Source of the DNA: 66-474 sp039923855
Lineage (GTDB): Bacteria; Pseudomonadota; Gammaproteobacteria; Xanthomonadales; Rhodanobacteraceae
Direction: 5' to 3'
DNA: 38,211 bases
Assembly: GCA_039923855.1 (NCBI GenBank)
Contig: JBDTBW010000092.1
Location: 1-38,211, forward strand
The position numbers and the translations under genes were made by a program. How positions within the stretch are numbered: position 1 is the stretch's first letter; the number at the start of each line of letters is the position of its first letter. Shown in pieces: positions 17,276 to 23,255 of the stretch. Below the pieces are notes generated by a model. The model made no database searches, was not told where the DNA came from, and saw only the letters and a program-made list of their open reading frames with translations.

Positions 17276-17304
17276 TTGCGGCAAGCTATTGGCCACGCTA
17301 CACT
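17276..17304 (+). promoter_or_regulatory. Possible sigma-70 promoter of rpmJ
   Basis: TTGCGG and TACACT separated by 17 bp, about 42 bp before the rpmJ start codon. The match to the consensus is fair, the spacing ideal, and the location between divergent tkt and rpmJ sensible. Not otherwise supported. Confidence 0.4.
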
Positions 17305-17345
17305 TCCACGCTTTGTTTCCGCCAGATTCGTACAAGGAGTCCACC

Positions 17346-17471
17346 GTGAAGGTGCTTTCGTCCCTGAAGTCCGCCAAGACGCGACATCGCGACTGCAAGG
17401 TCGTTCGCCGGCGCGGCAAGGTGTTCGTGATCTGCAAGAGCAACCCGCGTTTCAAGGCACGCCAGCGCTGA
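17346..17471 (+). CDS. rpmJ: 50S ribosomal protein L36, zinc-free (C-minus) type
   Basis: Small 41-residue ribosomal protein, MKVLSSLKSAKTRHRDCKVVRRRGKVF... ending NPRFKARQR. The start is GTG at 17346, preceded by AAGGAG at 17334-17339 with 6-nt spacing, which fixes the start. Zinc-binding L36 has a CxxC pair plus a later Cys and His; here only two cysteines (in RDCKVV and VICKSN) remain, with the first Cys and the His replaced, so this is the zinc-independent form, comparable to YkgO of enteric bacteria. Monocistronic, with its own terminator. In many species such a paralogue is induced by zinc starvation through Zur, but I see no convincing Zur box, and in this lineage it may be the only L36. 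Confidence 0.93.
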   Translation: MKVLSSLKSAKTRHRDCKVVRRRGKVFVICKSNPRFKARQR

Positions 17472-17495
17472 GCGGTTGTTTCTCGAATACCTGAA

Positions 17496-17519
17496 AGGCC
17501 GCTGCGAGCGGCCTTTTTT
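17496..17519 (+). terminator. Rho-independent terminator of rpmJ
   Basis: Perfect 8-bp stem AGGCCGCT/AGCGGCCT with a 3-nt GCG loop, followed by a run of T. It begins 25 nt after the rpmJ stop. Confidence 0.92.
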
Positions 17520-17558
17520 CATGGGGGGTTACGAATTGATGCCCTTCTTCCCTCGGGA

Positions 17559-17584
17559 GAGCTGCCATCCATGGCCAAAAGCTC
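17559..17584. repeat. GGA-loop hairpin (minus strand) related to the CCATGGATGG repeats
   Basis: On the minus strand GAGCT, an unpaired TTTG, GCC, loop AUGGAU, GGC and AGCTC form a two-part stem around the same hexaloop as the rplS array. No gene is seen in the 334-bp gap 17472-17805, which contains the rpmJ terminator, this hairpin, the related one at 17659-17677 and a REP-like palindrome near 17694-17727. Confidence 0.5.
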
Positions 17585-17658
17585 CGTGGTGGCGCGCAGC
17601 GCCGGATGAGGTCGAAATCACCAAATGCGATTGAGGGTGAGGCAGGAAGCCGAATGGG

Positions 17659-17683
17659 AGCCGCTCCATGGACGGCTGCTTGC
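17659..17683 (+). repeat. CTCCATGGA repeat, similar to 4652-4672
   Basis: A 5-bp stem AGCCG/CGGCT (17659-17677) encloses CTCCATGGA. Positions 17663-17683 match 4652-4672 at 18 of 21 bases, the differences being single substitutions. This indicates a dispersed repeat rather than chance. Confidence 0.5.
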
Positions 17684-17693
17684 TTTCCGGACC

Positions 17694-17727
17694 CTCACCC
17701 CAACCCCTCTCCCGGCGGGAGATGGGC
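17694..17727. repeat. REP-like element (CCCTCACCCCAACCCCTCTCCC type)
   Basis: Polypyrimidine stretch leading into a CTCCCGGCGGGAG palindrome. A reversed relative, CCTCTCCC-GCC-GGGAGAGG followed by GTTGGGGTGAGGG, is at 33461-33499. This is a common short intergenic repeat type in proteobacteria; function unknown. Confidence 0.65.
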
Positions 17728-17805
17728 TTTCATCATGGATTGCCGCCGCCGCTTCTGCTAAAACATGCACATCGGCGCGGAATGCGCCCGGGGGAGTAAG
17801 CCATC

Positions 17806-18132
17806 ATGATGCGTTCGATCCGATTTCTGCTTGCCGCCACGCTGTTGTTGGCGGCTTCGCCCTTCCTGCTACCTGCGCCTGCCGCACACGCCGAGAGCGT
17901 GCAGATGAAGGTGCGCCAGGAGCAGCACTTCAACCTGCCGCGCCGCGGCCTCTCGATGGTGCAGGTCGAGCGCGAATACGGCGCCCCGCAGAGAAAGTTG
18001 CAGACCCGCGGCGGCGATACCCGACTGCATCCGCCGATCCATCGCTGGGAATACCCGACTTACATCGTGTATTTCGAGCGCAGTCATGTGATCCATGCGG
18101 TGTTGCGCACGCCGGGGCCACACTCCATCTAG
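17806..18132 (+). CDS. Small exported protein of unknown function
   Basis: 108 residues with a clear Sec signal peptide (MMRSIRFLLAATLLLAASPFL through about AHA at residue 28) and so probably periplasmic. The mature part is small and contains a recognisable pattern RRGLSMVQVEREYGAP, then HPPIHRWEYPTYIVYFERSHVIHAVL. I believe this pattern (G-M-S-x2-V-x3-F/Y-G-x-P with a closing W-x-Y-P-x-Y-x-V-Y-F-E-x-x-V-I-H) belongs to a conserved uncharacterised family in gammaproteobacteria that resembles SmpA/OmlA-type small domains, but this is from memory. A GGGGGAG lies 9 nt before the ATG at 17806; a second ATG follows immediately. The stop overlaps a large hairpin before aguA. No function is proposed. 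Confidence 0.75.
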   Translation: MMRSIRFLLAATLLLAASPFLLPAPAAHAESVQMKVRQEQHFNLPRRGLSMVQVEREYGAPQRKLQTRGGDTRLHPPIHRWEYPTYIVYFERSHVIHAVLRTPGPHSI

Positions 18133-18184
18133 GAATCTCTGCAAAAGCTGCTGCGCTCGCTCGCGACGCTTTGCAGGGATTCCT
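18131..18184. repeat. Large imperfect hairpin between the exported protein gene and aguA
   Basis: Arms AGGAATCTCTGCAAAAGC (18131-18148) and GCTTTGCAGGGATTCCT (18168-18184) pair over about 16 bp with one G-U pair and one bulged A, around a GC-rich 19-nt loop. The 5' arm begins inside the upstream stop codon and the 3' arm ends 9 nt before the aguA start. There is no T-run, so it is not a standard terminator; it could be an attenuating structure or a dispersed repeat. Confidence 0.7.
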
Positions 18185-18193
18185 GGCATAGCA

Positions 18194-19228
18194 ATGTCTG
18201 ACAAACTGCTGCGTCTGCCCGCGGAGTGGGAAGCGCAGGCGGCGGTGCTGCTGGCGTGGCCGCACGCCGACACCGATTGGGGTCCGCGTCTGCTGGCCGC
18301 CGAATCAAGTTACGTCGCACTCGCCACCGCGATCGCGCGTTTCGAGCCTGTGCTGATCTGCGTTGCGGATGCCGAAGTGCGCGAGCGCGCATCCGAATTG
18401 TTGAACGCGGGCGGCGCCGATCTGGCGCGCGTGCGCTTTATCGAGATCTCCTACGACGACACCTGGCTGCGCGACTCCGGGCCGATCGCTTTACGAGGCG
18501 ACGACGCATTCACGCTCGCGGATTTCCGTTTCACCGGCTGGGGCGGCAAATTCGAAGCGTCGCGCGACGATGCGCTGATCGAGGGATTGATCGAGCGTGA
18601 TATTTTCAAACCGGGCGTCGGCCATCGCCGGATCGACTGGGCGCTGGAAGGCGGCGCGATCGAATCCGACGGCGCGGGCACTTTGCTGGCCACCTGGCAC
18701 TGCCTGCATCAACGGCATCCAGATCAATCGCGTTCGCAAATCGAAGACATGTTGCGCGACTCACTCGGCGCGCGGCGTGTGCTGTGGCTGGAGCGAGGGC
18801 TTCTGCAAGGCGACGACACCGACGCGCACATCGACACGCTGGCGCGTTTCGCGCCGAATGACACTATCGTCTACCAAGCCTGCGACGATCCGCAAGATTC
18901 CCACTTCGCCGAACTCGCGGCGATGCGCGACGAACTCGCCGCGCTGCGCACGCTCGACGGCAAACCCTACAAACGGCATCCGTTGCCATGGCCGCAACCC
19001 ATCACGGACGAAGGCCGCCGGCTCGCCGCGTCGTACGCGAATTACCTGGTCGTGAACGGCGCGGTGCTGGTTCCTGCGTATGGCGATCCCGCTGATGGCC
19101 CGGCCGCCAAGGTCATTGCAAACGCGCACCCGGGCCGCCAGATCGTGCCGATGCCCTGTCGGCCGTTGATCTGGCAAAACGGCAGCCTGCATTGCGTGAC
19201 GATGCAGTTGCCGGAAGGGGTTATCTGA
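18194..19228 (+). CDS. aguA: Agmatine deiminase
   Basis: Hydrolyses agmatine to N-carbamoylputrescine and ammonia, the middle step of putrescine synthesis from arginine. The 344-residue product is a peptidyl-arginine-deiminase-family protein (pentein fold): DDTWLRDSGPI (residues 88-98), FRFTGWGGKF (111-120), LEGGAIESDG (151-160), DDTDAHIDTLARF with His212, and the nucleophile Cys334 in GSLHCVTMQLP. The ATG at 18194 starts a normal N-terminus (LPAEWEAQAAVLLAWP); the frame is open further upstream but runs through the hairpin. No strong ribosome-binding site is visible. Followed after 140 bp, mostly a repeat element, by aguB. Confidence 0.95.
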   Translation: MSDKLLRLPAEWEAQAAVLLAWPHADTDWGPRLLAAESSYVALATAIARFEPVLICVADAEVRERASELLNAGGADLARVRFIEISYDDTWLRDSGPIALRGDDAFTLADFRFTGWGGKFEASRDDALIEGLIERDIFKPGVGHRRIDWALEGGAIESDGAGTLLATWHCLHQRHPDQSRSQIEDMLRDSLGARRVLWLERGLLQGDDTDAHIDTLARFAPNDTIVYQACDDPQDSHFAELAAMRDELAALRTLDGKPYKRHPLPWPQPITDEGRRLAASYANYLVVNGAVLVPAYGDPADGPAAKVIANAHPGRQIVPMPCRPLIWQNGSLHCVTMQLPEGVI

Positions 19229-19234
19229 GAAGTC

Positions 19235-19334
19235 GTCATCCCGGCGAACGTCGGGATCCAGTTCTTCGTAATTAGGAAGAAAGCTGGATTCCGGGTTCCG
19301 TTCCCGAAGAAACCGGGAACGGCCCCGGAATGAC
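19235..19334. repeat. GTCATTCCGG-type repeat element (copy 3) between aguA and aguB
   Basis: A 100-bp element bounded by GTCATCCCGG (one change from the other copies) and CCGGAATGAC. Inner arms CCAG.TTCTTC and GAAGAA.GCTGG surround a short AT-rich centre, and a second pair TTCCCG/CGGGAA lies near the right end. It interrupts what is otherwise a two-gene pathway unit. Confidence 0.75.
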
Positions 19335-19368
19335 GAAGTTTGCAAGGTCTCGCTAAACTGCAATCGCT

Positions 19369-20259
19369 ATGACGCCCAAGTCCCTCAAACTCGCCCTGCT
19401 GCAGGAACGCGATCGCGGCAGCGTCGAGCTTAATCTCGATGCGATCGAGACCGGTTTGCGCGACGCCGCGAAGGCCGGCGCGCAACTCGTGCTGCTTCAG
19501 GAACTGCACAACGGCCCGTATTTCTGCCAACACGAAAACGTCGCCGAATTCGATCGCGCGGAAGCAATCCCCGGCCCGAGCAGCGAGCGCCTCGGCAAGC
19601 TCGCGGAAGAGCTTGAACTGGTGATCGTCGCATCGCTCTTCGAGCGCCGCGCCGCCGGTCTTTATCACAACACCGCGGTGGTGTTCGATCGCTCGGCCAA
19701 AATTGCCGGCATGTATCGCAAGATGCATATCCCGGACGATCCCGCGTACTACGAAAAGTTTTATTTCACGCCCGGCGATGCGGGTTTTCATCCAATCGAA
19801 ACCTCGCTCGGCAAACTCGGCGTGCTGGTGTGCTGGGATCAGTGGTATCCGGAAGCCGCGCGCTTGATGGCGCTGGCCGGCGCGGAGTTGCTGTTGTTCC
19901 CGACCGCGATCGGCTGGGATCCGGGCGACCGCGAGGACGAACGGAAACGCCAGTGGGAAGCATGGGTCACGGTACAACGCGGCCACGCGATCGCCAACGG
20001 CGTGCCGCTGCTCGCCTGCAACCGCGTCGGCTTTGAAACCGATCCCGCCAAACACGGACGCGGCATCCAGTTCTGGGGATCGAGTTTCGCCGCCGGCGCG
20101 CAGGGCGAAATCCTGGCGATGGCCGGCGACGACGGCAGCGAATTGTTGCTCGCCGATGTCGATATGGCGCGCAGCGAAGACGTGCGCCGAATCTGGCCGT
20201 TCCTGCGCGATCGCCGGATTGACGCTTATGGCGATCTGCTGAAGCGATTTCGAGATTGA
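19369..20259 (+). CDS. aguB: N-carbamoylputrescine amidase
   Basis: Converts N-carbamoylputrescine to putrescine, CO2 and ammonia, completing the agmatine route begun by AguA. The 296-residue product is a nitrilase-superfamily enzyme with the full triad: Glu45 in LLQELHNGPYFC, Lys118 in YRKMHIPDDP, and Cys155 in VLVCWDQWYPEAARL. The family-typical GWDPGDREDERKRQWEAW and NGVPLLACNRVG are also present. Length is normal. The stop codon overlaps the TTG start of the next gene (TTGA), so the TraB-family gene is probably co-translated. Confidence 0.96.
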   Translation: MTPKSLKLALLQERDRGSVELNLDAIETGLRDAAKAGAQLVLLQELHNGPYFCQHENVAEFDRAEAIPGPSSERLGKLAEELELVIVASLFERRAAGLYHNTAVVFDRSAKIAGMYRKMHIPDDPAYYEKFYFTPGDAGFHPIETSLGKLGVLVCWDQWYPEAARLMALAGAELLLFPTAIGWDPGDREDERKRQWEAWVTVQRGHAIANGVPLLACNRVGFETDPAKHGRGIQFWGSSFAAGAQGEILAMAGDDGSELLLADVDMARSEDVRRIWPFLRDRRIDAYGDLLKRFRD

Positions 20260-21482
20260 ACGCGCAATCCGATTCACCGCAAACCGATCCGCTCGCGGAT
20301 CAGCCCATCGCGCGCCTCACGCGCGATGGCGTGGAATACGTGGTGCTCGGCACCGCGCATGTGTCGCGCGCCTCGATCGCCGCGGTGCAGGCCTTGATGG
20401 AACGCGAGAACTTCGACGCAATCGCGGTCGAACTGTGCGCCTCGCGCGCGGCCGGCATCCGCGATCCCGACGCGCTGACGAAAATGGACCTGTTCCAGGT
20501 AATCCGCACCGGCAAAGCCGGGATGGTGTTCGCCTCGCTCGCGTTGTCGTCATTCCAGCGCCGTATCGCCGAGCAATACGGCATCGAGCCCGGCGCGGAA
20601 ATGCGCGCGGCGATGGACGGCGCCAGCGCGCACAACGTTCCGCTGTGGCTGGTCGATCGCGAGATCGGCGTCACGCTCAATCATGCGTATCGTGGTGTGC
20701 GCTTCCGCGATCGCATAGGCATCATTGCTGGCCTGGGCGGCAGCGTGTTCGCGCGCGAGGACATCGGCGAGGCCGAAATCGAGAAACTGAAGCAGGGCGA
20801 TATTCTGGAGGGCGCATTCGGCGAATTCGCGCGCAGTTCAAAACCCCTGTACACCGCGCTGATCAGCGAACGTGACGCCTTCATGGCTGCGCGTTTGCGC
20901 GAGGAATCATCGCTCGCACCACAAGCCAAGCGCGTGCTGGTAGTGATCGGCGCAGGACATCTGGCCGGCTTGCAAAAAGAATTGCTCGAACAACGCGAGC
21001 CGCCGCAAGCTATTCTCGAACCGCTCAACGCGAAACTGCCCGCGCCACGCTGGCCGAAATGGCTGGCGGTCGGCATCATGCTGGCGATCTTCATCGCGAT
21101 GGCTTTCATCTTCCATCGCAGCACCGCGCAGGGTTATGCCGCATTGCGCGATTGGATTTTGTTCACCGGCTGTCTTTCCGCACTCGGCGCGCTGATCGCC
21201 GGAGGTCATCCGCTGTCGGTGCTGACCGCATTCGTGGTCGGCCCGTTGAAACCGATCCGTCCGCCAGGATTGTCCTCCGGCGTGTTCGCCGGCATGGTCG
21301 AGGCGTGGCTGCGCAAGCCGCGCGTCGGCGATTTTCAGGCGCTGCGCGATGATCTTTTGCACGCTACGGGTTGGTGGCGCAACCGCGTCGCCCGCACCCT
21401 GCTGGTGTTCATGCTGACCAACCTCGGCACCATCGCCGGGGAATATCTGGCCGGGATAAGGATTTTCAGCCGGTTGATTTGA
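20256..21482 (+). CDS. TraB/TIKI-family membrane protein
   Basis: 408 residues from a TTG at 20256 that overlaps the aguB stop; no ATG or GTG gives a complete N-terminus, so the TTG is favoured. The N-terminal half carries the TraB signatures: YVVLGTAHVSRAS (a GTAH motif, residues about 30-40), FDAIAVELCASRA, VDREIGVTL and VVIGAGHLAGLQKEL near residue 240. The C-terminal half has about four membrane helices (from LAVGIMLAIFIAMAFIF to LVFMLTNLGTIAGEYL). Family members include PrgY, which reduces pheromone activity in enterococci, and the eukaryotic TIKI metalloproteases; GTAH/E/H residues are thought to bind metal. Its function in this setting is unknown; translational coupling to aguB hints at, but does not show, a link with putrescine. 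Confidence 0.85.
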   Translation: MNAQSDSPQTDPLADQPIARLTRDGVEYVVLGTAHVSRASIAAVQALMERENFDAIAVELCASRAAGIRDPDALTKMDLFQVIRTGKAGMVFASLALSSFQRRIAEQYGIEPGAEMRAAMDGASAHNVPLWLVDREIGVTLNHAYRGVRFRDRIGIIAGLGGSVFAREDIGEAEIEKLKQGDILEGAFGEFARSSKPLYTALISERDAFMAARLREESSLAPQAKRVLVVIGAGHLAGLQKELLEQREPPQAILEPLNAKLPAPRWPKWLAVGIMLAIFIAMAFIFHRSTAQGYAALRDWILFTGCLSALGALIAGGHPLSVLTAFVVGPLKPIRPPGLSSGVFAGMVEAWLRKPRVGDFQALRDDLLHATGWWRNRVARTLLVFMLTNLGTIAGEYLAGIRIFSRLI

Positions 21483-21499
21483 TACCATTATTTTCAGCC

Positions 21500-21598
21500 A
21501 TGAAGAGCAAGATCAAATACAGCAATGAGCCGCTGGGCATGGTCGAGATCGTCTCCGACTTTCTGCCGTCGCTTGCCCTTGTGCGTGAGGAGCAACCC
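21500..21598 (+). pseudogene. N-terminal remnant of a CopG-type antitoxin
   Basis: In frame with, and immediately before, the following antitoxin gene lies MKSKIKYSNEPLGMVEIVSDFLPSL... (33 codons). The pattern KIKY-x-(D/N)-EPLG-x-(V/L)-x-V-x-DFLPS resembles the start of CopG-like antitoxins that pair with RelE/BrnT-like toxins. The ribbon-helix-helix portion that should follow is missing. I infer a fragment of a replaced antitoxin. It could alternatively be a real N-terminal extension of the 66-residue antitoxin, since no stop separates them. Confidence 0.45.
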
Positions 21599-21799
21599 AT
21601 GAGCACCGTTGAAACAATCGAGCAGGCTATCCAAGCACTTCCTCCCGGCGAACTCGCAAGGTTCCGTAACTGGTTCGCCAAATTCGACGCGTCCGCTTGG
21701 GACAAACAGATCGAGGCCGACGCCACGGCAGGCAGGCTGGATCGCATCGCGGAAGAAGCTATCGAGGAGTACGGGAACGGCAAGGCTCGCGAGCTTTGA
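21599..21799 (+). CDS. Antitoxin of a RelE/ParE-type toxin-antitoxin pair
   Basis: 66 residues, MSTVETIEQAIQALPPGELARFRNWFAKFDASAWDKQIEADATAGRLDRIAEEAIEEYGNGKAREL: an acidic helical protein whose pattern (ALPP-x-ELA-x-FR-x-W, WD-x-QIE-x-D, GKLD-like, A-x-EA-x-x-EY-x-x-GKA-x-x-L) is that of the small antitoxins encoded before RelE/ParE toxins. The start at 21599 is fixed by GAGGAG ending 6 nt before. Its stop overlaps the toxin start. It probably binds and neutralises the toxin and represses the pair. Confidence 0.85.
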   Translation: MSTVETIEQAIQALPPGELARFRNWFAKFDASAWDKQIEADATAGRLDRIAEEAIEEYGNGKAREL

Positions 21800-22056
21800 G
21801 GCACTTCGCTTCAAGTCGTTTCTGGGCTTGCCTGGATTCGTTGCATCCCAGAGTTCAAGCGCTTGCGCGCGGCAATTACGAATTGCTCAAGCAGGATCCG
21901 ACGCACCCATCGTTGCAATTCAAATCGGTATGCAACGGCCGTTATCGCAGCGTTCGGGTCGGTCTGCATTACCGCGCGCTCGGCATTCCGATCGCTGATG
22001 GCGTGTTGTGGTTCTGGATCGGGAGCCACGCCGAATACGACAAATTGCTCGGCTGA
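21796..22056 (+). CDS. RelE/ParE-family toxin
   Basis: 86 residues from a TTG at 21796 overlapping the antitoxin stop (TTGA): RHFASSRFWACLDSL, VQALARGNYELLKQDPTHPSLQFK, YRSVRVGLHYRALG, DGVLWFWIGSHAEYDKLLG. These are the hallmark blocks of a widespread RelE-like (cytotoxic translational repressor) family. Family members act as ribosome-dependent mRNA interferases or gyrase poisons; which applies here cannot be read. The rare start codon would keep toxin synthesis below that of antitoxin. The longer frame upstream lies within the antitoxin gene and is not used. Confidence 0.85.
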   Translation: MRHFASSRFWACLDSLHPRVQALARGNYELLKQDPTHPSLQFKSVCNGRYRSVRVGLHYRALGIPIADGVLWFWIGSHAEYDKLLG

Positions 22057-22098
22057 CAAGCTCAGGACCTTCCCGAATTTCGCTAAGCCCGTTTTGAG

Positions 22099-22809
22099 CT
22101 ACGCGCTAGCAGCAACGGGGCGCCCAGACCTCGCGCCCATCACCAAGAGCCACAGCATGAACGCGACCTCCCCAAGTTGGGCGATGAAGGCGATGCTGGA
22201 GGGCACCTCGTACTGCGGCAACAACAGGCCGGTAAAACTGAGTGTCAGATAGTCGATGCCATTGATGGCCAGCCAGATGGCCAGGAAGCGCGGAAGAAAG
22301 CCGCAGCGAAACACGAGGATCGCCAAGGGGAGTAGCCAAAGACCCCAGAAGATTTCCGAGCATACGATCATCTGGCTGTGCATCCGCAGGAACAGCATGG
22401 CCAATGCATCGCGCTGGGGTTGGTTGAATACCGACAGGAAGTCGGCGCCCTTGGCGAGAATCAGAGCGGCTGCTTCGTTCAGTGCGTTGAAGAAATACAG
22501 CGGCGTGTCCATGAACCCCAGAAAGAGCATCGTCAAGGCGTAGTTCTTGTTTACGTCCTTGAAAAGCCGGTAAAGCGCCAACGTGAGAAAGAGGCTGATG
22601 GTGCCGGCAACCAGATCGCCGACCAAGCCGAAACGGAAAAGCATTTCGTGCGTAACGATGTTATTGGCCGTCGCTGCCGCATTCCCAGTCACGAATAGCG
22701 TGTCGGGAACATAGATCAGACCAAACGGGGCGACAATGATCAGCAGCAGATAGATGAATCCGGCGATCCTCGCGTTCCTCATGTTGGACTCCGCTTGCGG
22801 CGATTTCAT
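22099..22809 (-). CDS. DUF4386-family membrane protein
   Basis: 236 residues with about six to seven membrane helices: ARIAGFIYLLLIIVAPFGLIYVPDTLFV at the start, a short periplasmic stretch with NIVTHEMLFRFGLVGDLV, then repeated hydrophobic segments ending FIAQLGEVAFMLWLLVMGAR. The A-x-x-AG-x-x-Y-L-L and YVP-x-x-L-x-V-x-G-x-A-x-x-T-x-x-N patterns are those of DUF4386 proteins. The start at 22809 overlaps the stop of the upstream gene (ATGA), so the two are coupled; an in-frame ATG nine codons earlier lies inside that gene. No biochemical role is known for the family. Confidence 0.8.
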   Translation of the reverse strand: MKSPQAESNMRNARIAGFIYLLLIIVAPFGLIYVPDTLFVTGNAAATANNIVTHEMLFRFGLVGDLVAGTISLFLTLALYRLFKDVNKNYALTMLFLGFMDTPLYFFNALNEAAALILAKGADFLSVFNQPQRDALAMLFLRMHSQMIVCSEIFWGLWLLPLAILVFRCGFLPRFLAIWLAINGIDYLTLSFTGLLLPQYEVPSSIAFIAQLGEVAFMLWLLVMGARSGRPVAASA

Positions 22810-23216
22810 ATCGCGCCCCTCTTTGGCCAACGCCATGCATACCAGACGATTAACACCTGCAGCACAACCTCAACAGTGCTCAGGAGAATGTAAAAAGCCC
22901 ATGCGCCCGGTATCGTGATGAGCACGATGATGGTCAAGATTGCACCCACGAAGATATTCACCCAGCGAATCAGTATGGGCGGCAACACCAGTGACAAGAA
23001 AATCATGACGGCCGGAACGGCCACCAGAATCGCGACCGCCACCAGTGTTGATTGACTCGTCGGACCAATGGGCCCCTCTCCCGCCAGCATTCCCGTGAGT
23101 TGCCCTGGCACATAGAGTCCGAAATAGTCTCCATAGATGTAACAGGACATGACACTCGCCCATAAAGCGGCCAGTTTGAATCTCACATGGATTTTCACAT
23201 CATCCAGATTGCTCAT
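22806..23216 (-). CDS. Small four-helix membrane protein (DUF6326-like)
   Basis: 136 residues: a charged start MSNLDDVKIHVRFKLAALWASVMSCYIYGDYFGLYVPGQL followed by hydrophobic stretches (TLVAVAILVAVPAVMIFLSLVL, WVNIFVGAILTIIVLITI, AFYILLSTVEVVLQVLIVWYAW). The KLAALW-x-x-x-M-x-x-Y-x-Y-x-D-Y-F-x-L-Y-x-P-G start is characteristic of a family I know as DUF6326. An AAGGA lies 10 nt before the ATG. It overlaps the DUF4386 gene by 4 bp, so the pair probably works together or is simply co-inherited. Function unknown. Confidence 0.75.
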   Translation of the reverse strand: MSNLDDVKIHVRFKLAALWASVMSCYIYGDYFGLYVPGQLTGMLAGEGPIGPTSQSTLVAVAILVAVPAVMIFLSLVLPPILIRWVNIFVGAILTIIVLITIPGAWAFYILLSTVEVVLQVLIVWYAWRWPKRGAI

Positions 23217-23255
23217 GCTCTTTTTTTCCTTTCAGGAATTCGTGGCCGCGCGCAT

